Assembly: GCA_049454295.1 (NCBI GenBank)
Contig: JBMTYG010000013.1
Span: forward strand, 1-40,782
Direction: 5' to 3'
DNA length: 40,782 nucleotides
From: UBA7803 sp049454295
Lineage (GTDB): Bacteria > Pseudomonadota > Gammaproteobacteria > Pseudomonadales > Azotimanducaceae
In this document: piece after piece, positions 30,335 through 38,852 of the stretch
Numbering within the stretch: position 1 is the first letter of the stretch
Layout: every line of letters begins with the position of its first letter
Notes under the pieces: model-generated
What the model was told of the DNA's origin: nothing
The model's database searches: none
The model's input: only the letters and a program-made list of their open reading frames with translations
Made by a program: the position numbers and the translations under genes

Positions 30335-31267
30335 TCACGCCCTCAAGTGGTCGACGAAGTCGAGCACCGAGTCCGCAAGGGCAACACGATCAGCAAAAGT
30401 TAGCATGACCGTTCCGGTCACGATAGTGGCGACAGGCAGGCGCTGGTGCAGGTCGGCGTCGGCATGATCCAGCACGAATCCCGTCAGGAGACCGTGGTAG
30501 TGGGCGGCGACCGCAGCGGCATTCGATGGCACGCCGAGCTCGAGCATCATTTTGGCCGTCGGGCCTTTCAATGCGTGTCCTCCAACGATGGGTGAGACCG
30601 CGACGACCGGAATCCCGCGCGCCTGAATACCCGCCCTGAGACCGGGAAGGGCGAGCAGTGGGTCGACCGAGACGAAGGGGTTCGACGGGCAGATCACCAC
30701 CGCGGTGGCGGTTGCCAGCCACTCCATGATGACCGGGTTCGGGCGGGCAGTCGCGGCGCCGGCAAATTCGAAACCGGTCACACTCGGCTCGCAGCGTTCG
30801 CGCACGAAGTAGTGCTGGAAGGCCATCGGTCCATCGGTGGTATGGACAATGGTTCTGACCGGGTCATCTGACATCGGCACAAGCCGATGGCGTATGCCGA
30901 GCGCTTGGGTGATCGCGTCGGTCGCGTCGGTCCGGCTGGCGCCAGAGGCGAGCAGGGCGGTGCGTCTGGCGTGGAGCGCGAGATCCCGGTCGCCCAGACG
31001 GAACCAGCTTTCACCCCCGAGCGCGCTCAGCGTTTCCAGGAAGTGCCATGACTCGTCAGCCCGCCCCCAGCCCAGGTCGGGGTTAGCGAGACCGGAGAGC
31101 GTGTATGTGAGCGTGTCGAGATCCGGACAGATCTCGAAACCCAGATGGGTGAAATCATCGCCCGTGTTGACCGCAAAAAGCACCTCATCCGGGGCGAGCC
31201 GGTGCGCGAGGCCCAGCGCGAGCTTTGCTCCGCCCACGCCGCCGGTGAGAGCGAGAACGCGTCGCAT
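30335..31267 (-). CDS. cofD: 2-phospho-L-lactate (or PEP) transferase CofD/FbiA
   Basis: 310 residues. Joins the GDP- or GTP-activated acid to FO, giving F420-0 or its dehydro form. MRRVLALTGGVGGAKLALGL is the family start; NTGDDFTHLGFEICPDLDTLTYTLSG contains the conserved Asp residues near FO and the metal, and VSPIVGGHALKGPTAKMM the nucleotide-site loop. ATG overlaps the cofE stop by one base (TGATG), a strong sign of coupling. Confidence 0.95.
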   Translation of the reverse strand: MRRVLALTGGVGGAKLALGLAHRLAPDEVLFAVNTGDDFTHLGFEICPDLDTLTYTLSGLANPDLGWGRADESWHFLETLSALGGESWFRLGDRDLALHARRTALLASGASRTDATDAITQALGIRHRLVPMSDDPVRTIVHTTDGPMAFQHYFVRERCEPSVTGFEFAGAATARPNPVIMEWLATATAVVICPSNPFVSVDPLLALPGLRAGIQARGIPVVAVSPIVGGHALKGPTAKMMLELGVPSNAAAVAAHYHGLLTGFVLDHADADLHQRLPVATIVTGTVMLTFADRVALADSVLDFVDHLRA

Positions 31268-32070
31268 CAGCGAAACATGTCCTCTTCGAGCGGGCGAATG
31301 GCGCTGCGCGCAGGTTCATCCACGTCATCAGGCTCGAGCCCGCGGATGATCGCGGCCGGGGTCATCTCGGTCGACTCGCCCATCACCAGCGTGGCCATCG
31401 TTGCTAGCGCGTCGGCCCGATTGATCAAAGTGACCTTGAGCTCGCGACCATATAGATCGGTCTGTCCGCGGCGATCATCGAGCACGCGCATGCCCGCGCA
31501 CCCGATCGCGCTGCCAATACTGCCGAGGCGCCAGGGTCGGTTGTTGCTGTCGGTGATGATGACGCCGAGCCGAACGCCGAAGCGCGCCTCAAGGCCGGCG
31601 CGGATGATCGACGCCGACTGGTCGGGATCGACGGGCAAGAGCAGTGCGCGCTCGTCGTCCGATCCGCCGGGACCATGTTCCACGTTGGATTGATCGATGC
31701 CGGCCTGTGCGCCAACGATACCGAGCCGATGTCTGACCAGCAGCACGCCGGGCTTTTTGCGCACGATGGTCGTTGATTCATCGAGTATCAGCTGCACCAG
31801 CCGCGGGTCTTTGTCAGTTTCCCGAGCGAGCGCCACGGCCTCCGCGCTTGGCGTGACCGAGGCCAGATCGACCAGCCTCCCTTCGGCTTTCGACACGATC
31901 TTTTGCGCAAGGCAAACGACGTCCCCGGCAATCGGCGTGATCTCGTTAGCGATCAGCGCGTCACCGATGATCGTTACCAGATCGTCCCCCGCGCGCACCA
32001 GTGGGATGCCGCGAAGCGGCGCCGCGCTGAGCGGCCGCTGAATCAATTGCCCCTGCGTGTGCATGCTCAT
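31267..32070 (-). CDS. cofE: Coenzyme F420-0:gamma-glutamyl ligase (CofE)
   Basis: 267 residues. Adds glutamates to F420-0 using GTP. Recognised by IPLVRAGDDLVTIIGDALIANEITPIAGDVVCLAQKIVSKAEGR, the ESTTIVRKKPGVLLVRHRLGIVGAQAGIDQSNVE segment and VIITDSNNRPWRLGSIGSAIGCAGM. It corresponds to the N-terminal half of mycobacterial FbiB; the C-terminal FMN reductase half of FbiB is absent. The start at 32070 lies eight bases after npdG, with a weak ribosome site. Confidence 0.94.
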   Translation of the reverse strand: MSMHTQGQLIQRPLSAAPLRGIPLVRAGDDLVTIIGDALIANEITPIAGDVVCLAQKIVSKAEGRLVDLASVTPSAEAVALARETDKDPRLVQLILDESTTIVRKKPGVLLVRHRLGIVGAQAGIDQSNVEHGPGGSDDERALLLPVDPDQSASIIRAGLEARFGVRLGVIITDSNNRPWRLGSIGSAIGCAGMRVLDDRRGQTDLYGRELKVTLINRADALATMATLVMGESTEMTPAAIIRGLEPDDVDEPARSAIRPLEEDMFR

Positions 32071-32078
32071 CCCAGGTC

Positions 32079-32753
32079 TCAGTGGTCGCCTTGTCCGACG
32101 ATCTTGATCCCGGCGTGGGACAGGACGCCGGACCGGTTGATCTGGATCAGGATGGAGGTGAGTGCTTCGGCCGCGGCTGAATTTTCGATCGGACCAGCGT
32201 GCCAGCCGCGCATGCCGGCCTGACTGATGAGCTCGATCACTTTGTCTCGCGCGGCTTTCTTGTTGCCTGCCACCAGTACGTCGCATTCGATCTCGACATC
32301 TTGCTGCAGCAGGTGCGCGGCGATGTTCTGGAACGCGGACACGACCATCACCTCGTCGCCGAGGAGCGTTTGCGCGCGCTTGCCGGCACTGCCTTCGGGT
32401 GGGAGCTGCACGGTGCCGACCTTTGGTGGAACCAGAGGGACGGTGACATCGATGAGGATCTTGCCGACAAGGCTTTGCTTGACCGCCGCAAGCGTGGAGA
32501 GCTGGTGTTCCGCAGGTACCGTGAGCACCACGATGTTGCCAGCGGCAGCGGCTGCGGCATTGTCCATCGCCTCAGCCTGTGTCGCTGGGCTGATCTCTTT
32601 CAGGGCTGCAACGGCTGCCTGCGCTTTGTCGAGGGTGCGGGAGCCGATCACGATGCGATGTCCGGCACGGGCCCAACGGATGGCGAGGCCGGTACCCAGA
32701 TCGCCCGTGCCGCCGAGAATGGCGATTGTTTCAGGTTGTGTGGTGGTGCTCAT
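32079..32753 (-). CDS. npdG: NADPH-dependent F420 reductase (Fno/NpdG)
   Basis: 224 residues. Moves hydride between NADPH and F420. IAILGGTGDLGTGLAIRWARAGH is the dinucleotide loop, and VIGSRTLDKA carries Ser/Arg for the NADPH 2'-phosphate. VLTVPAEHQ, DVTVPLV and SAFQNIAAHLLQQ are typical of the family, and AGNKKAARDKVIELI and AGPIENSAAAEALTSILIQIN of its C-terminal part. First gene of the F420 operon. ATG with AGGAGC upstream; the open frame runs on to 33926 but that part is antisense to fumarase. Confidence 0.93.
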   Translation of the reverse strand: MSTTTQPETIAILGGTGDLGTGLAIRWARAGHRIVIGSRTLDKAQAAVAALKEISPATQAEAMDNAAAAAAGNIVVLTVPAEHQLSTLAAVKQSLVGKILIDVTVPLVPPKVGTVQLPPEGSAGKRAQTLLGDEVMVVSAFQNIAAHLLQQDVEIECDVLVAGNKKAARDKVIELISQAGMRGWHAGPIENSAAAEALTSILIQINRSGVLSHAGIKIVGQGDH

Positions 32754-33047
32754 GAGTGCGGCTCCTGGCGCTGTTGGCGGTATTGGGGCGCGCCGATGGG
32801 TTCGGGCGCCGACGATGCCGGGGCATCCTGGACGCTCGCGTGTCAGCACGGCGTCATCGCGGGCGCGGATTATGCCGTTATGGTCGTAACAGGCGCCACT
32901 CTCAGACGCGGGGGTTTGGTGAGGCGCCAAGCCGAGAGGCGGGGGTTCCGTGCGCTCGGATGGCGTGTGAGTGCAGTACAATCGGCGGGCCGGCACTCGC
33001 TTGCGGGGAGCGCCGGGTCCCGTAACGCTGCAGACAGGTGATGGCCG
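32754..33047. promoter_or_regulatory. Divergent control region, F420 operon / fumarase
   Basis: 294 bases without a supported gene, between npdG (minus) and fumarase (plus). TACAAT at 32977-32982, about 65 bases before the fumarase ATG, is a good -10 match (five of six) but no -35 partner fits. AGGTGATGG precedes the fumarase start. The promoter of the F420 operon must lie here too, but none is evident by eye. Confidence 0.35.
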
Positions 33048-34568
33048 ATGACCGTGATCAAACAGGAAGACCTTATCCAGAGCGTCGCCGATGCTCTGCA
33101 GTTCATCTCGTACTACCATCCGGTTGATTTCATACGCGCCATGCGCGCGGCCTGGGAGCGCGAGGAATCGCCGGCAGCCAAGGCGGCCCTGACCCAGGTG
33201 CTGGTCAATTCGCGCATGTGTGCGCTCGGCAAGCGACCCATCTGTCAAGACACGGGAATCGTGATTGCCTTCGTCGAGGTGGGCATGAACGTGCGCTGGG
33301 AAGGCACCATGAGTGTCGACGAGATGATTAACGAAGGCGTGCGGCGGGGATACCAGCATCCTGACAATGTGCTTCGAGCCTCGGTGCTGTCCGATCCCGA
33401 CGGCAAGCGAGCCAACACGAAAGACAACACGCCCGCCGTGATTCACTACAAGTTGGTTCCCGGGGATCACCTGCATGTTGAGATTGCCGCCAAGGGGGGT
33501 GGCAGCGAAGCAAAGGCCAAGTTCGCGATGCTGAACCCGTCCGACTCGATCGTTGACTGGGTGCTGTCGGTTGTCCCTCAGATGGGGGCCGGCTGGTGCC
33601 CGCCGGGCTTGCTCGGGGTTGGCATAGGCGGCACCCCGGAAAAGGCGATGCTGCTCGCGAAGGAAGCCATGATGGATCCCATCGACATGCAGGAGCTCAA
33701 GGCGCGCGGCGCGGCGAATCATCTTGAGGAGCTGCGCGTCGAGTTGTATGACAAGGTCAACGCGCTCGGTATCGGTGCGCAGGGATTGGGCGGACTGACC
33801 ACGGTGATGGACGTCAAGATCCGTGAATACCCAACCCATGCGGCCAACAAGCCGGTGGCTGTGATTCCAAACTGCTCTGCCACACGCCATGTGCACTTTA
33901 CCCTGGACGGCAGCGGTCCCGCGCACTTCGAAGCCCCGGATTTATCTGAGTGGCCGGATCTCGATTTCGAGCTCGGAAGCGATGTGCGTCGCGTCAATCT
34001 CGACACGCTGACTGCGGAGGAGGTTCAGACATGGCGCGCGGGAGAAACCCTGTTGCTGAATGGCAAACTCCTGACCGGCCGCGATGCCGCGCACAAGAAG
34101 CTCACCGACATGATCGCGAACGGAGAGCCGCTGCCGGTGGATTTCACCAATCGCGTCATTTACTACGTAGGCCCCGTTGATCCCGTGCGTGATGAGGTCG
34201 TCGGTCCTGCAGGCCCGACCACAGCGACGCGCATGGACAAATTTACCCGCACCATGCTCGAGAAGACCGGGCTGATCGGGATGGTTGGCAAGGCCGAGCG
34301 CGGTCCCGCGGCGATCGAAGCTATTCGTGACAACCAGGCGGTCTACATGATTGCGGTCGGCGGCGCGGCGTATCTGGTGGCCAAGGCGATCACCGCGTCA
34401 CGCCTGCTCGCGTTCCCGGAACTCGGCATGGAGGCCATCTACGAATTCGAGGTGAAGGACATGCCTGTCACCCTCGCCGTGGATTCTCGGGGAGAGTCCG
34501 TGCATCGCGAGGGTCCAAAGATCTGGTCTGCAAAGATCGCCGAACGTATCGCGGCGCAGGCGTTGTAG
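33048..34568 (+). CDS. fumA: Class I (iron-sulfur) fumarate hydratase
   Basis: 506-residue oxygen-sensitive fumarase interconverting fumarate and malate in the TCA cycle. The three likely [4Fe-4S] ligands are Cys66 (RPICQDTG), Cys184 (GWCPPGLLG) and Cys276 (IPNCSATRHVHF). Both the alpha part (1-290) and the beta part (from about 330, with VIYYVGPVDPVRDEVVGPAGPTTATRMDKF) are fused in one chain as in E. coli FumA. ATG with AGGTGATGG upstream. The DUF3445 gene follows after 27 bases. Confidence 0.95.
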   Translation: MTVIKQEDLIQSVADALQFISYYHPVDFIRAMRAAWEREESPAAKAALTQVLVNSRMCALGKRPICQDTGIVIAFVEVGMNVRWEGTMSVDEMINEGVRRGYQHPDNVLRASVLSDPDGKRANTKDNTPAVIHYKLVPGDHLHVEIAAKGGGSEAKAKFAMLNPSDSIVDWVLSVVPQMGAGWCPPGLLGVGIGGTPEKAMLLAKEAMMDPIDMQELKARGAANHLEELRVELYDKVNALGIGAQGLGGLTTVMDVKIREYPTHAANKPVAVIPNCSATRHVHFTLDGSGPAHFEAPDLSEWPDLDFELGSDVRRVNLDTLTAEEVQTWRAGETLLLNGKLLTGRDAAHKKLTDMIANGEPLPVDFTNRVIYYVGPVDPVRDEVVGPAGPTTATRMDKFTRTMLEKTGLIGMVGKAERGPAAIEAIRDNQAVYMIAVGGAAYLVAKAITASRLLAFPELGMEAIYEFEVKDMPVTLAVDSRGESVHREGPKIWSAKIAERIAAQAL

Positions 34569-34595
34569 CAGCCACTGATACCAGCCTGTGTCGCC

Positions 34596-35426
34596 ATGAC
34601 TCGGACTTTCTGGGCTGATCCACCGTGGCGCGGTGGGCGGGGGCCGTTCCGTCTTGGCCTCACGCCGATTGCGGAATCAGACTGGCTGCCAGAGCCGGTC
34701 GACAACTCGGAGCGCCTGCGCAAGCAGGACCTGTTGCGCAATCGGCGTGCTGATGTACTGGCACGCATGGATGCGGACGGCGGTGCCGTGGATGCAGTGG
34801 TCACCTTCGTTCGAGATCGTCTTAAGGCGCGGGGATGGCCGGAGATGGCGGGGGATGAGGATCCACTCGCGGCGATTGCGTTGGCGGTGCCAGAGGATCT
34901 GTGCGTGATGATGGCAAGCGCGAGGGGCTGGGTGCTCGCCGGCGCCTGCCTATGTTCGCCATCGTTCTGGCGTCTTGCTGATAAAATCGGGCATCCGCTC
35001 GATGTGATTCATGCGCCGGTCCAGGGTCTCGATGCGGTACTCGGTGAACGCATGACCCGCTTTCTGGACCGATTGCCCCTCGATCGTGTGTTCGAGCGTG
35101 TGAACTGGAACGTGCATCTTAGCCGTGAGCGTTTCCAGCCCCTGCCTGAGCGCTGGCCGAATGTCCTTGAGCCGGCTGACTGCGATGGGCTCCATATCCG
35201 CAGCGAGCGGCAGACCCTGCGTCGCGTCGACGCTGAGCGCATTCTTTTTTCCATCGATGTACGGCAATTCCCGCTCGCCGAGCTTGCAGATCATCCGCGC
35301 GCCCGCGATGACCTAGAGGCAGCGATTCGCAACATGACGCCCCCTGAGCGCAGCGCCTTCGGCTACGCGCGTCACGGTGCTGCGCTACTCGAATGGCTCG
35401 GACAACTGCGCGCGATGTCTACTTAG
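34596..35426 (+). CDS. DUF3445 / haem-dependent oxidative N-demethylase family protein
   Basis: 276 residues matching the PF11927 (HODM alpha-subunit-like) layout: FRLGLTPIAESDWL, LVPEDLCVMMASARGWVLAGACLCSPSFWRLADKIGHPLDVIHAPVQGLD, ERVNWNVHLSR, RSERQTLRRVD and a closing Y-x-H-G-A-ALL segment. The studied member removes methyl groups from dimethylamine using haem, and a PAS-like fold holds the haem. Here the partner subunits are absent, so the substrate is open. It lies 27 bases after fumarase and overlaps the convergent SDR by eight bases. The Shine-Dalgarno is weak. Confidence 0.82.
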   Translation: MTRTFWADPPWRGGRGPFRLGLTPIAESDWLPEPVDNSERLRKQDLLRNRRADVLARMDADGGAVDAVVTFVRDRLKARGWPEMAGDEDPLAAIALAVPEDLCVMMASARGWVLAGACLCSPSFWRLADKIGHPLDVIHAPVQGLDAVLGERMTRFLDRLPLDRVFERVNWNVHLSRERFQPLPERWPNVLEPADCDGLHIRSERQTLRRVDAERILFSIDVRQFPLAELADHPRARDDLEAAIRNMTPPERSAFGYARHGAALLEWLGQLRAMST

Positions 35427-36231
35427 CGCTCATACCCCCGTCGATCACCAGTTCGCTGCCGGTGACGTAGCGCGACTCTTCGCTTGCGAGATAAACGATT
35501 CCCGCCGCGATGTCCGCGGGAAGGCCGGCATAGCCTAGCGGGCTGCCGGCGCCGAGGGCCTGCGCATCGACCCCATTTGCGCCGACCGTGAGTCCGAGAG
35601 CGCTTGATTGTTGCGGACTGACCTTGGTCCAGATGGCGGTATCGATAATGCCTGGGTGAACAGAATTCACCCGCACGTTCATGCCCGCCTGAGCGCACTC
35701 GAGCGCGACGGCTTTCGAGAGCAGTCGAACCGCCCCTTTGGTGGCGCAATAGCCGGCCAGACCGGGCGACCCGCGCAGACCCGCCAGAGAGGAGATGTTG
35801 ATCACCGAGCCCCCGCCCGAGGTCCCGATCAGTGGGCAGCCGTGCTTGAGGCCAAAGAAGACCCCATCGACGTTGATCGCCTGCTGTCGCGACCAGTCGG
35901 CGTGGGACATTGTGAAGATCGAGGTCATGATGCCGATACCCGCATTGTTCACGAGCACGTGCAGCCCTCCGAACGTGGCTCGCACGGTCTCGAGAATCGC
36001 CTGCCAGCGCGCTTCGTCGGTCACATCGTGGTGAAAGCTGACTGCCTCGCCGCCGGCGGCACGGAGCATCGCGAGGGTTTCGGCGAGCCCTGTTTCATCG
36101 ATATCGGTGACGATGAGACGTGCTCCCTCGGCGGCGAGCGCCAAAGCCGCGCCTCGCCCGATGCCGCTGGCTGCGCCAGTGACGAGTGCGATGCGCCCAC
36201 GAAGGCGCCCCTCACGCTGCTCGTTCGTCAT
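35419..36231 (-). CDS. Short-chain dehydrogenase/reductase, hydroxysteroid-dehydrogenase-like
   Basis: 270-residue classical SDR. TGAASGIG (19-26), NNAG (95-98), Ser148, Tyr161 and Lys165 (YCATKGAVRL). Asp43 (VTDID) favours NAD. It resembles the SDR at 8554 in its helix and active-site segments (GGGSVINISSLAGLRG; ALECAQ) and ends with the common YVTGSELVIDGGMSAK. ATG with GGGGAAG upstream, 31 bases after the DUF502 gene, so both may share a transcript. Confidence 0.92.
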   Translation of the reverse strand: MTNEQREGRLRGRIALVTGAASGIGRGAALALAAEGARLIVTDIDETGLAETLAMLRAAGGEAVSFHHDVTDEARWQAILETVRATFGGLHVLVNNAGIGIMTSIFTMSHADWSRQQAINVDGVFFGLKHGCPLIGTSGGGSVINISSLAGLRGSPGLAGYCATKGAVRLLSKAVALECAQAGMNVRVNSVHPGIIDTAIWTKVSPQQSSALGLTVGANGVDAQALGAGSPLGYAGLPADIAAGIVYLASEESRYVTGSELVIDGGMSAK

Positions 36232-36262
36232 GTGCTTCCCCGCTTTGCTGCTTTGCTGTTCA

Positions 36263-36937
36263 CTAATCCTGCTCACCGTCAGCGCGAAAGCGCACTCGAT
36301 CAGGTGAGGTCACCCCGCCGGTCATGACGAAGGCCATGGCTTCGTCGATGGTCCAATCCGTGGACACGACGTGATCGACAGGGACGATCTCGATGTAGCC
36401 GGAGGTTGGGTTTGGCGCGGTGGGCACGTACACCACGGCAAGCTCTCGGTCGGTCTCGGCGTCGCGAATGATCTTGGTGACGAGACCGATCGCTTTCATG
36501 CGGTCGGTCGGAAAGCTGATCAACACCACCCGTTGCAGTCCACGGGGTTTTTCCTTCATGGCGGCCAAGAAACGTTTGGTGCCGCCGTAAATGCTCGCAA
36601 CCAGGGGTACAGTGAGCAGCAGGCGTTCGAACCAATGGATCATGCGCTGCCCGATGATGTTGCCGGCAAGCCAGCCAACCGCAATCAGGACGAGCAGCGT
36701 CAGTGCCACGCTGACCGACGCCTGAAAGCCCGGCGTTGCCAGCAGGGCGGCGGCCTGCGGAACGCGTGTCGAGATGTTTTCTGCGAGCACGGCGACCCAG
36801 GGACCGCCCACGGCAGACAGCTGACGAAAGACGAATTCGAACACGAGCCAGGTCACCCAGAGTGGCGCGACAGTCAACAGCCCGAGTAGCAGGTATCGGG
36901 GCGCGCGGCGCATGCCCGCTTCGTGTTCGGAACTCAT
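36263..36937 (-). CDS. DUF502 family integral membrane protein
   Basis: 224 residues. Two membrane helices (about 15-37 and 72-94) are followed by the conserved DUF502 cytosolic part: HWFERLLLTVPLVASIYGGTKRFLAAM, VLISFPTDRMKAIGLVTKI and AVVYVPTAPNPTSGYIEIVPVDHVVSTDWTIDEAMAFVMTGGV. The role of DUF502 is not established. It diverges from the histidine phosphatase. Confidence 0.92.
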   Translation of the reverse strand: MSSEHEAGMRRAPRYLLLGLLTVAPLWVTWLVFEFVFRQLSAVGGPWVAVLAENISTRVPQAAALLATPGFQASVSVALTLLVLIAVGWLAGNIIGQRMIHWFERLLLTVPLVASIYGGTKRFLAAMKEKPRGLQRVVLISFPTDRMKAIGLVTKIIRDAETDRELAVVYVPTAPNPTSGYIEIVPVDHVVSTDWTIDEAMAFVMTGGVTSPDRVRFRADGEQD

Positions 36938-37044
36938 GATTAATGACGTTTGGACTGCAGGAAGGCGAAGTCTAGCAGTCGCTGCGCAGCCCCGGTGTAC
37001 ACTCGTGCTCTTTGCCAGGTGGCACAGCTGGGAGTGTGTCGGGA
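36938..37044. promoter_or_regulatory. Divergent control region, DUF502 / histidine phosphatase
   Basis: 107 bases between head-to-head genes. GTGTACAC (36996-37003) is a palindrome with TACACT (36998-37003) as a possible -10 box for the plus strand. No -35 partner was seen. Confidence 0.22.
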
Positions 37045-37635
37045 ATGGAATTGATCCTCATACGTCATGGGTTGCCTTTGCGGGTCGAGAATGCGCCCGG
37101 TGCTCCTGCCGACCCGGCGCTGTCTGATATCGGGCACTCGCAGGCGGTGCGTATGGCCGACTGGCTGCGCAACGAGCGCATCGACCGGCTTTATTCAAGC
37201 CCCATGCGGCGCGCTCGGGAAACTGCGACGCCGCTGGGTGCTGCGCTTGGCCTGCCGATCGAGCTAGAACCCGACGCGGCGGAATTCGACCAGCACTCTG
37301 CCAGCTATATTCCGATGGAGCACTTGAAGGAAGTTGACTTCGACCGATGGCAGCGGCTCATGCGGGGCGAGATGGAAGCGGATTTCGACGATTTTGCGCG
37401 ACGTGTGATTGCCGCGCTGGATCGCATCGTGGTCGATAATCCGGGTCGCCGCGTTGCGGTCACCTGTCACGGCGGCGTCATCAATGTCTGGGCGGCGCAT
37501 GTGATCGGGCTTGCGCCGCGGTTCTTTTTCAATCCGGACTACACGAGCATCAATCGTTTCATTGGCGCACGGTCGGGCGAGCGCAGCGTGGTCACGCTGA
37601 ACGAAGCCGTGCACCTGCGCGATGTGCAGGGGTGA
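37045..37635 (+). CDS. Histidine phosphatase (phosphoglycerate-mutase-like) family protein
   Basis: 196 residues. LIRHGLP at 5-11 is the catalytic RHG motif with the phosphorylated His8; SSPMRRARETATPLG and the second His in VTCHGGVINVW complete the active site. Substrate not predictable. The ATG was chosen for GGGAGTG upstream and because the family begins MELILIRHG. An in-frame ATG at 37012 is less likely. Confidence 0.9.
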   Translation: MELILIRHGLPLRVENAPGAPADPALSDIGHSQAVRMADWLRNERIDRLYSSPMRRARETATPLGAALGLPIELEPDAAEFDQHSASYIPMEHLKEVDFDRWQRLMRGEMEADFDDFARRVIAALDRIVVDNPGRRVAVTCHGGVINVWAAHVIGLAPRFFFNPDYTSINRFIGARSGERSVVTLNEAVHLRDVQG

Positions 37636-37715
37636 ATGGTGATGCGTAGCCCGAAGGAGCTGGATCGACCCAACGCAACGCGAGTGACGATGGCCGCAGG
37701 GCCAAGGAGCGCAAC

Positions 37716-38177
37716 ATGACCCGAGTAATCCCTGACGACACGGCTGCATTTTTCGCCGCTGTTGCTGCGGCCAGTCAGAAAGCGATCTGGTGCGCGCTGG
37801 CGACTGTGGAAGGCAACGCGCCTCGCGTCCGTATCGTGCACCCGACCTGGGACGGTCAGGTGCTTTGGCTCGCCACGTCGCCCCAATCGCCGAAGATTCG
37901 TCAGATGCGCGCGAACCCGGTGGTGGACGTGCAGTATCAGGTCGCGCCCCCCGATTTCGTGCACGTGATGGTGCGTGGTCATGCCGAGATCTGCACGGAT
38001 CGCGATGAACGTCATCGTGCCTGGGACGTGATCGACTATGACCTGACCGCGTTCGGTTCCACGGGCCCGGACGATCCGAATTTTCAGCCAGTGAAGATCC
38101 TGCCCTCGCGGGTGGAGTTGTCGGAGATGTTCGGCAGCCAGAATCGCCGCGTTTGGTACGCGCTCAAGGGCTGCTGA
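37716..38177 (+). CDS. PNPOx-like split beta-barrel oxidoreductase (flavin or F420)
   Basis: 153 residues of the pyridoxamine-phosphate-oxidase-like fold: SQKAIWCALATVEGNAPRVRIVHPTWDGQVLWLATSPQSPKIRQMRANPVVDVQYQ, with HVMVRGHAEICTD and a C-terminal VELSEMFG strand. The fold serves FMN, haem and F420 (FDOR) proteins; which one cannot be read here. ATG with CCAAGGAG upstream. Its tail overlaps the convergent gene by 14 bases. Confidence 0.82.
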   Translation: MTRVIPDDTAAFFAAVAAASQKAIWCALATVEGNAPRVRIVHPTWDGQVLWLATSPQSPKIRQMRANPVVDVQYQVAPPDFVHVMVRGHAEICTDRDERHRAWDVIDYDLTAFGSTGPDDPNFQPVKILPSRVELSEMFGSQNRRVWYALKGC

Positions 38178-38844
38178 CAGGCCTTTCGCCGCACACCTCG
38201 GCTGCCAGTGCGCGCTTGCGGGCGCGCGCGTCTTCGGTGATGCCGATGACATCCTCAAGCGCGGCAAGTTCTGCCCGTTCCGCTTCGCAAAGCGCTGATC
38301 GCAGCAACTCATCCTGTGCGTCGCGCACGGTCATAGAGGGCGCGCCACGTGCGCGGGCGGCGGCGCAATCGCGGCTCTCGGACTGCTCGGCAGCCCCGCG
38401 GGCGCGGGCGCGCGCCTCGGCATCCAGATAGCGTCGCGCACCGCGGTACGGGTCGCGGGCCCACTGATGACGCAATGTCCCCTGTTCGTCTCGGTAGACG
38501 GGCCAGGACTCATCGAGCAGTGCAAGCTCACGCAGCGCATTGGCGCAGCCGATGAGTGGATCAGGGCGAGTCTGTTCGACCGGTTCACCGATGCGAAATG
38601 GTCCGTGCTCGTCGATGAAGACATCGGCGGCAGGCGCGAGATCGTTCAGCGTACCTGGTATGGGCGTGCTTTCATCGATCCAGAGGTCGGTCTCCTGCGG
38701 CGCCGATGGCACGCTTGTGATCGGGTGGATTGCCGTGGGCAGACTGCCCGCGGTCACGGAATTCTGTGAAGTGCTCACCGTCTCGGAGCCGGCGGCCGCG
38801 GTGTGATACACCGCGAGCAGCAGCGGGACGAGAAGCGCGCGCAT
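38164..38844 (-). CDS. Secreted protein of unknown function
   Basis: 226 residues: a signal peptide (MRALLVPLLLAVYHTAAAGSE), a Ser/Thr/Pro-rich linker with two DLWIDEST / DVFIDEHG copies, then a charged Ala/Arg/Glu-rich helical region (about 140-215) with four Cys. ATG with GAGGTACC upstream, eight bases after the glycine-zipper gene. No family recognised. Confidence 0.72.
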   Translation of the reverse strand: MRALLVPLLLAVYHTAAAGSETVSTSQNSVTAGSLPTAIHPITSVPSAPQETDLWIDESTPIPGTLNDLAPAADVFIDEHGPFRIGEPVEQTRPDPLIGCANALRELALLDESWPVYRDEQGTLRHQWARDPYRGARRYLDAEARARARGAAEQSESRDCAAARARGAPSMTVRDAQDELLRSALCEAERAELAALEDVIGITEDARARKRALAAEVCGERPVSSP

Positions 38845-38852
38845 GCGGTACC

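Noticed and set aside
32977..32982. TACAAT as a confident fumarase promoter
   Set aside because: The -10 match is good but no -35 hexamer at 16-18 bases upstream fits; kept only as a note in the intergenic entry.
32754..33926. Upstream extension of the npdG frame to a 615-residue protein
   Set aside because: The added part is antisense to the fumarase gene, has no homology to the reductase, and the ATG at 32753 has a good ribosome site and a typical family start.
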